From contig DASUGK010000149.1 of assembly GCA_036274075.1 (NCBI GenBank), forward strand, positions 15,690-79,689: 64,000 nucleotides of DNA. The letters run 5' to 3'. Below the pieces are notes generated by a model. The model ran no database searches. It was not told the origin of the DNA and worked only from the letters and a program-made list of their open reading frames with translations. This document shows, one piece after another, positions 8,387 to 16,245 of the stretch. The DNA is from CADEED01 sp036274075. GTDB lineage: Bacteria > Pseudomonadota > Gammaproteobacteria > Steroidobacterales > Steroidobacteraceae. The position numbers and the translations under genes were made by a program. The stretch's first letter is position 1, and the number at the start of each line of letters is the position of its first letter.

Positions 8387-9675
8387 GGGCTGGTCAGGAC
8401 TTCCTGCTTCACGACCTTGGCGGCATCGAACTCGATGCCGAAGCCGGGTCTCTCCGGAAGCTGAACCATCCCGTTGACCGCGAGGGGCGGGTCCTTCAGG
8501 AACCAGAGTTTCTCGGGCACGTGGTTGATGAGGTATTCACCTACCGGGCACACGGACGGCGACTGGCTCGCGACCACGGCCAGCGCCGCGTGCACGTTGT
8601 GACAATGCGGCAGCAGTTTCACGCCGTGTACCGAGGCGAGGTGCGCGATCTTCATGGTCTCGCTGATGCCACCACACCACTCGGGATCTGCCTGGATGTA
8701 TTGCAGCGCGTTGGCCTTGAAGAATTGCCCGGCTTCCCAGCGGCCGTACACGTGTTCTCCCGTGGCGATGGGCACGCTCGTGGACTGCGCGAGGCGGATG
8801 AAACCTTCGAGGTCCGACATGGGCAAGGCTTCCTCGAGGAACCACGGACGGTACTGCTCGACCTTGCGGCACCACTCGAGCGCGAATTGCAGGTCCCAGC
8901 CCTGGTAGGCGTCGAAGCCGAGCTCCACGTCGTCGCCCACCGCGGCGCGCACTTCGCGCAGCAGGGAGACGTTCATGTCCATACCCTTGCGGCCATCGCC
9001 GGGCCCGTAGCCCAGGAACCACTTCTGGTGGACGAAGCCGTCCTTCTTGAGCTGGGCGGCACGCCTGGCGGCCGCCGCGGGTTCGATCGAGTAACCGAGG
9101 CAGCTGCCGTAGACGCGCACCGGCTGCTGCGTGGGGCCGCCTAGCAACCTGAAGACCGGGACGCCGAGATGCCGTGCACGCAGGTCCCAGAGCGCGTTGT
9201 CGCAGGCGCTGATGCCCATCAGGTAGTGCCCGGCGCGCGAATGGCGGTTCGAGCGGTACATCTGGTCCCAGAGCTTTTCGATGGCGAAGGCGTCCTGTCC
9301 GATGAGCAGGCGGCGCAGCGGCCCGAGGATGGTCGGCAGCGCCTCCGCATCGATGTATCCGTATATGCCTTCCTGGCCACCGCGGGTGAGGATGCGAACG
9401 TAGTGGTGACGCGCGGTGTAGGTTTCCTGCTTCGGCTCGCCTTCCTTGAACACCGGGGGACGGCGATCGGCGTACAGGTGCGAAGGCTGCACCTGGAATT
9501 GCCCCGTGACGCCGCGCGTCACGGTACGCGGGCCACTGAGCCGCAGCACCTCGACCTCGGTGATCACGAGGTCGGGCAGGTTCATCGACGCGGCGAACGA
9601 TTCGCGCAGGCCGAAGGGCAGGCAGGCGAGCGCCGATCCCGCGCCCAGGTGCCGGAGGAAATCCCTGCGTCTCAT
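8383..9675 (-). CDS. Tat-exported enolase-superfamily (mandelate racemase/muconate lactonizing type) dehydratase
   Basis: Protein of 430 residues. It starts with MRRRDFLRHLGAGSALACLP, a Tat signal, which is unusual for this normally cytoplasmic superfamily. The capping domain is followed by the barrel with metal ligands in ELGFDAYQGWD, WFLEEALP and IATGEHVYG, and a late acid/base His in LLPHCHNVHAA. The stretch QKWFLGYGPGDGRKGM resembles sugar-acid (L-rhamnonate-type) dehydratases. The second-strand KxK pair is reduced to a single Lys in this stretch. The start codon overlaps the stop of the upstream GNAT gene (ATGA), so the two are translationally coupled. The substrate is unassigned. Confidence 0.8.
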   Translation of the reverse strand: MRRRDFLRHLGAGSALACLPFGLRESFAASMNLPDLVITEVEVLRLSGPRTVTRGVTGQFQVQPSHLYADRRPPVFKEGEPKQETYTARHHYVRILTRGGQEGIYGYIDAEALPTILGPLRRLLIGQDAFAIEKLWDQMYRSNRHSRAGHYLMGISACDNALWDLRARHLGVPVFRLLGGPTQQPVRVYGSCLGYSIEPAAAARRAAQLKKDGFVHQKWFLGYGPGDGRKGMDMNVSLLREVRAAVGDDVELGFDAYQGWDLQFALEWCRKVEQYRPWFLEEALPMSDLEGFIRLAQSTSVPIATGEHVYGRWEAGQFFKANALQYIQADPEWCGGISETMKIAHLASVHGVKLLPHCHNVHAALAVVASQSPSVCPVGEYLINHVPEKLWFLKDPPLAVNGMVQLPERPGFGIEFDAAKVVKQEVLTSP

Positions 9676-10196
9676 GGGGCCAGGTCCTTGTAGAAAATGA
9701 CGGTGCTGCAGTATGGCCCATCGGGCATCAGTGCAAATCGCGGCACGGTGCCGACCCGTTGCCAGCCGCCGCGCTCGTAGAGCCGCTCCGCCTCGGCGCT
9801 CGCGGTGTCGAGCACCAGCAGCGTGCGGCCGGCGTCGCGTGCGGCGTTCTCGGCGGCGGCGAGGACCAGCGCGCCCACGCCATGCCGGCGCGCGCTGCGC
9901 CGGACCAGCATCTTCGAGATGTCGGCACGATGAGGCTGGTTTTCCTGCGGCGCCCACACCGCCTGCGCCGTGCCGAGGATTTCGCCGCGTTCGTCCTCGG
10001 CGACGACCAGCGCGCGTTCGCCGCGTGCCAGGCCGCCCGCGACGCCGCGCCAGTAGGTTTCCGCCTTGGCACGTGTCATCGGCCACATGAAGTTCACCGA
10101 GGCGCCACCTTCGACGCAGTCGATGAGCACGTCGCACAGCCCCGCCATCTCTCGCGCGCCGATGGATTCGAGCCGCCGGACCCGCGGCGGGCTCAT
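9672..10196 (-). CDS. GNAT-family N-acetyltransferase
   Basis: Acyl-CoA N-acetyltransferase of 174 residues. The start MSPPRVRRLESI at 10196 is chosen over a longer Arg/Pro-rich extension that does not look like GNAT sequence. The conserved acetyl-CoA loop is seen as VRRSARRHGVGALVLAAAE, with the LVLDTASAEAERLYERGGW segment following, as in this fold. It overlaps the enolase-superfamily dehydratase gene by four bases. The acceptor substrate is unknown. Confidence 0.82.
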   Translation of the reverse strand: MSPPRVRRLESIGAREMAGLCDVLIDCVEGGASVNFMWPMTRAKAETYWRGVAGGLARGERALVVAEDERGEILGTAQAVWAPQENQPHRADISKMLVRRSARRHGVGALVLAAAENAARDAGRTLLVLDTASAEAERLYERGGWQRVGTVPRFALMPDGPYCSTVIFYKDLAP

Positions 10197-10297
10197 GACG
10201 ACAACACCACGATGTAACGCGCGGGCTTGCGCGTGCGGCTGCGGAAGGTCACGGGGGCGTCGAGCTGCATGGCGAGGCGGCGGCAATCCTGTTGCAA

Positions 10298-11206
10298 TCA
10301 ATCCGGAGGGAGTTCTTCCTTGACGCGTTTGGCCAGGCGCTCACGCGCGCCGGCGGCGTAGGCCTTGCAGGCACCGGCATCGATGAAGGGATTGGATTTC
10401 GGATCGCGCTCGCGCGCCTCGACTTTCGCATCGAGATCGAAGGCTTCCGGGTGCGGCGTGAGCAGGATGTCACAGGCCAGTCCTGCCACGGTGTCGATCG
10501 ACTTCTCGAATTGCGCCACGCGGCCCGGCGTACCCGTGAACTTGAATCCCGGCGCCGAAATCGAATTGAGGCTGTCGGCGTACACCATGTCGAGGCAGCG
10601 ATCTTGCTCACAGGACTTCCAGGTCCAGGACGTGCCGCCCGGCGTATGCCCGGGCGTGTAATGCACCGTGACTTCGGCACCACCGAGCTTGATCGTGTCG
10701 CCGTCCGTGATGATCCTGACATTGGCGACCGGCGGAAAGTTGTTGTGTGCCGGTCCGAATCCGAACTGCGGATCGTTCTCGGTGGGGCCACCGCCGGTCA
10801 GCGCGCGGCTGGCCTCGGGGCTGGCCGCGATCGACGCACCACTGGCGCGCTGCAGGGCCGCGATGCCGCCGGCGTGGTCGTAGTGGGTATGCGAGTTGAC
10901 GATGACCTCCACGTCTTCGAGCCGGAGGCCGAGCTTGGCGATGTTGGCCGCGATCTGCGGCGCGGTCTGGGGCAGGCCACCGTCGATGAGGATGTGGCCC
11001 TTCGGCGTCGTGATCAGCACCGACGAAACGCCGCCGCCAACGTACCAGGTGTTGCCGAAGATGCGGAACGGCTCGCGCGGCTGGCTCCAGGTGGCGCACG
11101 GTTCGCATTCGTGCGGCGGGTCGGGAACCAGTTCGGCCGGCACGGCCGGCGCGGCGAGCAATGCCGCGAGCAGCGGCCAGTATTTGCAGTAGTTCGGGTG
11201 CTTCAT
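10298..11206 (-). CDS. Subclass B3 metallo-beta-lactamase-fold hydrolase, exported
   Basis: Protein of 302 residues with a signal peptide (LLAALLAAPAVPA) and the B3 subclass layout. The zinc motif is NSHTHYDHAGG, with further His ligands in YTPGHTPGGTSW and LLTPHPEAF. The wording DMVYADSLNSISAPGFKF is also B3-like. It should act in the periplasm, opening beta-lactams or another cyclic ester or amide. It begins 8 bases after the ligC stop, so it is probably transcribed with ligABC. True beta-lactamase activity is plausible but not shown by sequence alone; a lactonase role in the aromatic pathway is an alternative. Confidence 0.88.
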   Translation of the reverse strand: MKHPNYCKYWPLLAALLAAPAVPAELVPDPPHECEPCATWSQPREPFRIFGNTWYVGGGVSSVLITTPKGHILIDGGLPQTAPQIAANIAKLGLRLEDVEVIVNSHTHYDHAGGIAALQRASGASIAASPEASRALTGGGPTENDPQFGFGPAHNNFPPVANVRIITDGDTIKLGGAEVTVHYTPGHTPGGTSWTWKSCEQDRCLDMVYADSLNSISAPGFKFTGTPGRVAQFEKSIDTVAGLACDILLTPHPEAFDLDAKVEARERDPKSNPFIDAGACKAYAAGARERLAKRVKEELPPD

Positions 11207-11214
11207 GGCCCCGA

Positions 11215-12156
11215 TTAAAGCAGTGATTTCTCCAGCGTGTCGAGCGTGCGCATGGCGGGCAGGATCTGGTGGATGCTGCCGTTCGGCTCGCGCTTCTCCT
11301 TGATGGCGGCGAAGAACTCGCGGTCCTGCAGCTCGATGCCGTTCATCGACACGTCCACCTTCGACACGTCGATCTTGTTGTCCTTGCCGTCCACCAGGTC
11401 GTCGTAACGCGCGATGTAAGTACCGTTGTCGCAGATGTAGCGGAAGAACGTGCCCAGCGGCCCGTCGTTGTTGAAGGACAGCGACAGCGTGCAGATGGCG
11501 CCCGACGGCACTTTCATCTGGATGCTCATGTCCATGGCGATCTTGAGCTCGGGGTGCATCGGCCCCTGGATGGCACGCGCCACGCTCGCGGTTTCGCCCG
11601 TCTGGTACTGGAACAGATCCACCGTGTGGCAGGCGTGGTGCCAGAGCAGGTGGTCGGTCCAGCTGCGCGGCTTGCCCAGCGCATTCATGTTGGTGCGGCG
11701 GAAGAAATAGGTCTGCACGTCCATCTGCAGGATCCTGAGCTCGCCGGCCAGGATCCTCTTGCGGATCCATTGATGAGAGGGATTGAAGCGCCGCGTGTGG
11801 CCGCCCATGCAGATGAGGCCGGTTTCCTTCTGCACGCGCGCCAGTTCCTCGGCGTCCTCGAGATTGTCGGACACCGGGATCTCGATCTGCACGTGTTTGC
11901 CGGCGCGCATGCATTCGATGCCCTGGCGCGCATGCATCTGCGTCGGCGTCGCGAGGATGGCTGCCTCGACCCCGGGCTGCGCCAGGCATTCGGCGAGCTT
12001 CGTCGACCAGTGCGGAATGTTGTACTTCTTCGCGACCTCGGCGGTGGAGTCCGGGCTGCCGCCAGCCAACGTCGCGATCTCGATGCCCGGAATGTTCCGG
12101 ATGGCTTCGATGTGCTTGATACCGAACGCGCCCTGTCCGGCGACGCAGATCTTCAT
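11215..12156 (-). CDS. ligC: 4-carboxy-2-hydroxymuconate-6-semialdehyde dehydrogenase
   Basis: Gfo/Idh/MocA-fold NAD(P)+ oxidoreductase of 313 residues that oxidises the hemiacetal of CHMS to 2-pyrone-4,6-dicarboxylate. The Rossmann motif GQGAFGIKH is at residues 8-16. Long stretches such as QMDVQTYFFRR, RSWTDHLLWHHACHTVDLF and SLSFNNDGPLGTFFRYICDN follow Sphingobium LigC as I know it. It lies 4 bases downstream of ligB, in an operon order ligA-ligB-ligC followed by the B3 hydrolase. The assignment is firm because family wording and context agree. Confidence 0.94.
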   Translation of the reverse strand: MKICVAGQGAFGIKHIEAIRNIPGIEIATLAGGSPDSTAEVAKKYNIPHWSTKLAECLAQPGVEAAILATPTQMHARQGIECMRAGKHVQIEIPVSDNLEDAEELARVQKETGLICMGGHTRRFNPSHQWIRKRILAGELRILQMDVQTYFFRRTNMNALGKPRSWTDHLLWHHACHTVDLFQYQTGETASVARAIQGPMHPELKIAMDMSIQMKVPSGAICTLSLSFNNDGPLGTFFRYICDNGTYIARYDDLVDGKDNKIDVSKVDVSMNGIELQDREFFAAIKEKREPNGSIHQILPAMRTLDTLEKSLL

Positions 12157-12160
12157 TCCT

Positions 12161-13003
12161 TCACTCCGTGGGTTCGAGGCAGAGCAGTCCCGACGCCGTG
12201 TTCGAGGTCGGCACGTGATAGAAACGATACGCCTCGCGCACCTTGCCGCCCAGCGCGCCGCGCATGGCCAGCCACATGACCATCTCGATGCCTTCGGATC
12301 CCGACTCGCGCATGTACTCGGTGTGCGTGAGCCTGGTGAGCTTCTGCGGATCGTTGGCCATGCCGTCGAGGAACATGGCGTCGAATTCCTGGTTCACGAG
12401 GCCGGCGCGCTCGCCCTGCAACTGGTGCGACATGCCGCCGGTGCCGTACACCACGACGCGCAGGTCTTCCGGAAAATCCTGCACGGCGCGGCGAATCGCC
12501 TGGCCGAGCTTGAAGCACCGCACGCCGGTGGGCGGTGGATACTGGATGACGTTCACGCACAGCGGAATCACCTTGAACGGCCACTTGTCCAACTGGCCAC
12601 AGGTCACCGACAACGGCACCGTGAGACCGTGATCGACGGGCATCTCGTTGGCGATGGTCATGTCAAACTCGTCGAGGATGAGGCTCTCGACCAGGTGCCA
12701 CGCGAGCTTCGAGTGCCCGTACACCGGCGGGACGGGGCGAGGCCCGAAACCTTCGTCGGCCACCGGAAAAAACTCTGCGGTGCCCATGAGGAATGTGGGG
12801 ATCATCTGCAGCGACAGCGCGTTGGCGTGGTCGTTGTAGATGAGGATGGCCACGTCCGGCTTGATCTTCGCCAGCCATTCGCGCGCCGGGATGGTGCCGT
12901 CGAAGTAGGGCTTCCAATAGGGATTGCCGGCGTTGCCCTTGTCGAGTGCCGCGCCGATGGCGGGCACGTGCGAGCACGCGATGCCTCCCACGATGCGCGC
13001 CAT
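12161..13003 (-). CDS. ligB: Protocatechuate 4,5-dioxygenase beta subunit
   Basis: Catalytic subunit of the class III extradiol dioxygenase that opens protocatechuate to CHMS, 280 residues. Iron ligands are visible as His12 (GGIACSHVPAIG) and His59 (IYNDHANAL), with the Glu ligand in the SEGIEMVMW segment. The catalytic His is in GTGGMSHQLQG. The start at 13003 shares one base with the ligA stop (TAATG), so translation is coupled. A longer frame upstream is simply ligA read out of frame. Confidence 0.95.
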   Translation of the reverse strand: MARIVGGIACSHVPAIGAALDKGNAGNPYWKPYFDGTIPAREWLAKIKPDVAILIYNDHANALSLQMIPTFLMGTAEFFPVADEGFGPRPVPPVYGHSKLAWHLVESLILDEFDMTIANEMPVDHGLTVPLSVTCGQLDKWPFKVIPLCVNVIQYPPPTGVRCFKLGQAIRRAVQDFPEDLRVVVYGTGGMSHQLQGERAGLVNQEFDAMFLDGMANDPQKLTRLTHTEYMRESGSEGIEMVMWLAMRGALGGKVREAYRFYHVPTSNTASGLLCLEPTE

Positions 13004-13401
13004 TATTTTTCCTCCCCGGTGCCCGGCTTGAACCGGTTCCCCTCGGGAGAACGTCCCCCCGCCAGCATCATCTTCGCGTACTCCTCCTTGGGCATGCTGC
13101 ACATCATGCCGGCGACGTCCTGGAAGGTGAGCCCGTCGCAGAAGGCGATCTTGATGGTGTAGTAGATGTTGCCGCCCACCTTCAGCATGCCTAACCAGTC
13201 GCGCTTGAGCACCGCTTCTTTCTGCCCGGGCGTCAGCGGGAAGCGATCCAGGTAGGCCGCCTCGTTGGCCTTGAAGGCCTTGCGGTTCTCCGGGTCGTTG
13301 AGCGACATGCAGAACATGTTGAGGTGGTATCCGACACGGCCGCGTTCCGCGTCGTAGACGTAGGTTCCGGGAATGGTTTCGTAGTCGCGCGGCGCGCTCA
13401 T
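13003..13401 (-). CDS. ligA: Protocatechuate 4,5-dioxygenase alpha subunit
   Basis: Small subunit (132 residues) that caps the LigB active site. Family wording is clear: VGYHLNMFCMSLNDPENRKA, DWLGMLKVGGNIYYTIK and DGLTFQDVAGMM. The start MSAPRDYETIPGTY at 13401 follows a CTCTCG-poor leader; the upstream in-frame ATG (MPHNPCREEI) adds ten unlikely residues. It is the first gene of the leftward operon and is divergent from ligU across 131 bases. Confidence 0.94.
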   Translation of the reverse strand: MSAPRDYETIPGTYVYDAERGRVGYHLNMFCMSLNDPENRKAFKANEAAYLDRFPLTPGQKEAVLKRDWLGMLKVGGNIYYTIKIAFCDGLTFQDVAGMMCSMPKEEYAKMMLAGGRSPEGNRFKPGTGEEK

Positions 13402-13437
13402 GATTTCCTCTCGACAGGGATTATGCGGCAAGATGCC

Positions 13438-13451
13438 CGCGGCATGCCGCG
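13438..13451. promoter_or_regulatory. 14-base perfect palindrome in the ligA/ligU intergenic region
   Basis: CGCGGCATGCCGCG is a perfect palindrome placed about 36 bases upstream of the ligA start and 80 bases upstream of ligU. Its position between the two halves of the pathway makes it a candidate operator. A weak -10-like TAGTAT lies at 13516-13521, close to ligU. No regulator gene lies next to it. Confidence 0.35.
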
Positions 13452-13532
13452 ACTGCTCGATGATGACCGAAATCGTCTCGATTCCGAGCGCAACAGGATA
13501 CCCACCGGGCGCTGTTAGTATATGCGTCCCAC

Positions 13533-14621
13533 ATGCCCAGGCAGCGCTCCATCCCTTGTCTATTCATGCGCGGCGGCACCTCGCGCGGTCCGTTCTTCGA
13601 GGCCACGGACCTGCCGGCCGACGTCGCGACCCGCGATCGCGTGCTGCTCGCCGTCATGGGATCGCCCGATGCGCGGCAAATCGACGGCCTCGGCGGTGCG
13701 GATCCGCTCACGAGCAAGGTGGCAATCGTCGCGCCGGGATCGAATGGCATCGACGTGGAATGGACTTTCGCGCAGGTGTCGGTGCGGGAAGCGCTGGTCG
13801 ACACCACGCCGAACTGCGGCAACATGCTCGCGGCGGTGGTGCCGTTCGCGCTCGAGAGCGGCCTGGCTGGGCCGCGCGGCGACGTGACCACGCTGCGGGT
13901 GCTCACGAAGAACACCGGCACCTTGTGCGACATCGAGGTGCAAACGCCGGGCGGCCGCGTCGAGTACTCCGGCGATGCGCGCATCGACGGCGTGCCGGGA
14001 ACCGCGGCGCCCATCAACATCAGCTTCCTCGATACCGCGGGCTCGGTCTGCGGCGCGTTGTTCCCGACCGGGAATCCCGTGGATACCTTCGATGGTGTGG
14101 ACGTCACCTGCATCGACAACGGGATGCCGGTGGTCGTGATGCAGGCCGCCGACCTCGGCGTGAGCGGCTACGAGACACGCGACGAGCTCAATGCCAACGG
14201 CGCGCTCAAGAAGCGCATCGAGTCGATCCGCCTGCAGGCCGGGCCCGTCATGAAGCTGGGCGACGTGACGAAGAAAGTGGTGCCCAAGATGTGCCTGGTG
14301 GCGAAGCCGGCCGAAGGCGGGCACATCACCACGCGCACGTTCATTCCGCACGACTGCCATGCCGCGGTCGGCGTGCTCGGCGCGGTGACGGTGGCCACGG
14401 CCGCGGTCACGCCGGGTACCGTGGCGCATCGCGTGGCGCAGGTGCCGCCAGGCGCGCGCAAGACGTTTTCCGTCCAGCACCCCACCGGCGAATTCACGGT
14501 GGTGCTCGAAATGAGTGCAGCGAATCCCGCCGAGGTGGCGCGCGCCTCGCTGCTGCGCACCGCTCGGCTGTTGATGCGCGGCGAGGTTTTCATTCCCGGG
14601 AACATCTGGCCCGGCCAGTGA
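13533..14621 (+). CDS. ligU: 4-oxalomesaconate isomerase/tautomerase, PrpF family
   Basis: PrpF-fold isomerase of 362 residues, called LigU in Sphingobium and GalD in Pseudomonas. It shifts the double bond of oxalomesaconate so that LigJ can hydrate it. Typical wording is PCLFMRGGTSRGPFF, MGSPDARQIDGLGGADPLTSKVA, TPNCGNML and FIPHDCHAAVGVLGAVTVA. The conserved Cys of the PrpF active site is in the TPNCGN stretch. It is the first gene of the rightward lig operon; the next gene starts 12 bases later. Confidence 0.92.
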   Translation: MPRQRSIPCLFMRGGTSRGPFFEATDLPADVATRDRVLLAVMGSPDARQIDGLGGADPLTSKVAIVAPGSNGIDVEWTFAQVSVREALVDTTPNCGNMLAAVVPFALESGLAGPRGDVTTLRVLTKNTGTLCDIEVQTPGGRVEYSGDARIDGVPGTAAPINISFLDTAGSVCGALFPTGNPVDTFDGVDVTCIDNGMPVVVMQAADLGVSGYETRDELNANGALKKRIESIRLQAGPVMKLGDVTKKVVPKMCLVAKPAEGGHITTRTFIPHDCHAAVGVLGAVTVATAAVTPGTVAHRVAQVPPGARKTFSVQHPTGEFTVVLEMSAANPAEVARASLLRTARLLMRGEVFIPGNIWPGQ

Positions 14622-14633
14622 GGTAGGACGAAG

Positions 14634-15335
14634 ATGGGCAAGACCGGCGTGGTGGTGCGAAATATCCGGCGGGCTCCCGCCGAGGCCGTGGCGCAGCTCG
14701 CGAAGTTCGGCGTCGCGACCATTCACGAAGCCATGGGGCGCACCGGGCTGCTTGCGCCGTACATGCGTCCTATCTACCCGGGAGCGCGTGTCTGCGGCAC
14801 GGCGGTGACGGCGCTGGGCCATCCGGGCGACAACTGGATGCTGCACGTGGCGGCCGAGATGCTCCGGCCGGGCGACCTCGTGGTGTTCGCGCTGCCGTCG
14901 CCTGACGATCATGGGTTCTTCGGCGAGTTGCTCGCAACCTCGTTCCGCGCTCGCGGCGGGCTCGGCCTCGTCATCGATGCCGGTGTCCGCGACATCTCCG
15001 AGCTGCACCAGATGAATTTCCCGGTGTGGTCGAAGGCCGTGCATGCCAAGGGCACGATCAAGGCCACGGTGGGCTCGGTCAACGTGCCCGTGACCTGCGC
15101 CGGCGCGCTGGTCAACCCGGGCGATGTCATCGTGGGTGACGACGACGGCGTGGTGGTGGTGCCCGCGGCGAAGGCGGCCGAGGTCGCGCAGGCCTCGCAG
15201 GCACGCGAGGAGAAGGAGGCCGCGACACGTGCGCGCCTCAAGACTGGCGAATTGGGGCTCGACATCTACGGCATGCGCGACAAGCTCGCGGCCGCCGGAT
15301 TGGTGTACTACGACAACCTCGAAGACGTGAAATGA
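14634..15335 (+). CDS. ligK: 4-carboxy-4-hydroxy-2-oxoadipate aldolase / oxaloacetate decarboxylase
   Basis: RraA-fold class II pyruvate aldolase of 233 residues that cleaves CHA to pyruvate and oxaloacetate. Key wording is GVATIHEAMGRTGLL, HPGDNWMLHVAAE, LGLVIDAGVRD with the metal-binding Asp, and VGDDDGVVVVP. The start at 14634 follows AGGTAGGACGAAG. Length and sequence match the LigK/GalC group rather than RNase-regulator RraA. It sits between ligU and ligI. Confidence 0.93.
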   Translation: MGKTGVVVRNIRRAPAEAVAQLAKFGVATIHEAMGRTGLLAPYMRPIYPGARVCGTAVTALGHPGDNWMLHVAAEMLRPGDLVVFALPSPDDHGFFGELLATSFRARGGLGLVIDAGVRDISELHQMNFPVWSKAVHAKGTIKATVGSVNVPVTCAGALVNPGDVIVGDDDGVVVVPAAKAAEVAQASQAREEKEAATRARLKTGELGLDIYGMRDKLAAAGLVYYDNLEDVK

Positions 15336-15347
15336 TCACTGGCCGCG

Positions 15348-16229
15348 ATGACACGTAACCCCGACAAGAGCTGCCTGCCGCCGGACCCGAACCCGGTGAA
15401 ACCCGCGCTGGTATTGCCGCCGGGCGCCTGCGACGCGCACTGCCATGTGTTCGGGCCGGCGCATAAATTCCCGTACGCGGCCGACCGCAGTTACACGCCG
15501 CCGGATGCGCCGGTGGAGCATCTGCGCAAGTTGCATGCGCACCTGGGCATCAGCCGCGCGGTGATCGTGCACGCCAGTTGCCACGGCAGCGAGATGGACG
15601 TGACGCTGGACGCCATCGCGTCCAGCAACGACACGTACCGCGGCGTCGCCGTGGTGGAAGATGCGGTGACGGACCGCGAGCTCGAGCGGCTGCATGCCGG
15701 TGGCATCCGCGGCATACGCTTCAATTTCGTGAAGCACCTGGGCGGCGTGCCCGACCTCGCGGTGTTCTACCGGCTGCTGGCGCGCATAAAGCCGCTGGGC
15801 TGGCACATCGTGCTGCACTTCGACGCGGGCGATCTCATCGAGCAGCAGGCGCTGCTCAAGCGCATCGACGTGCCGTTCATCATCGATCACATGGGCCGAG
15901 TGAAGGCGGTCGATGGCCTGCAGCAGAAGCCGTTCCAGGAATTGCTGGCGCTGTTCCGCGGCAATCCGCTGGCCTGGATCAAGATCTGCGGCGCGGAGCG
16001 CGTGTCCGTGGGAAAACGCCCCTTCCGCGATGCCGTGCCCTTCGCGCAGGCGCTGATCGACATCGATCCGGGCCGGCTGCTGTGGGGTACCGACTGGCCG
16101 CATCCCAACATCAGCAAGGACATGCCAAACGACGGCGAACTGGTGGACCTGCTGGGTGAGATGTGCCCGGATGCGGCGGTGCGCAGGCGGATACTGGTCG
16201 ATAATCCGACCCGGATGTACTGGTCATAA
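15348..16229 (+). CDS. ligI: 2-pyrone-4,6-dicarboxylate hydrolase
   Basis: Amidohydrolase-superfamily lactonase of 293 residues that opens PDC to 4-oxalomesaconate. The metal site appears as CDAHCHVFGP near residue 28, a central VHASCHG, IIDHMGR, and the final Asp in LLWGTDWPHPN. The wording is characteristic of LigI. It follows ligK after 12 bases. A strong Shine-Dalgarno is not obvious, so coupling to ligK is likely. Confidence 0.94.
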   Translation: MTRNPDKSCLPPDPNPVKPALVLPPGACDAHCHVFGPAHKFPYAADRSYTPPDAPVEHLRKLHAHLGISRAVIVHASCHGSEMDVTLDAIASSNDTYRGVAVVEDAVTDRELERLHAGGIRGIRFNFVKHLGGVPDLAVFYRLLARIKPLGWHIVLHFDAGDLIEQQALLKRIDVPFIIDHMGRVKAVDGLQQKPFQELLALFRGNPLAWIKICGAERVSVGKRPFRDAVPFAQALIDIDPGRLLWGTDWPHPNISKDMPNDGELVDLLGEMCPDAAVRRRILVDNPTRMYWS

Positions 16230-16245
16230 CGCACGGGTTGCGAAC

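Noticed and set aside
13560..15044. 494-codon open frame on the minus strand across ligU and ligK
   Set aside because: It is antisense to two well-recognised genes, is rich in His and Arg without family wording, and follows from GC-rich third positions.
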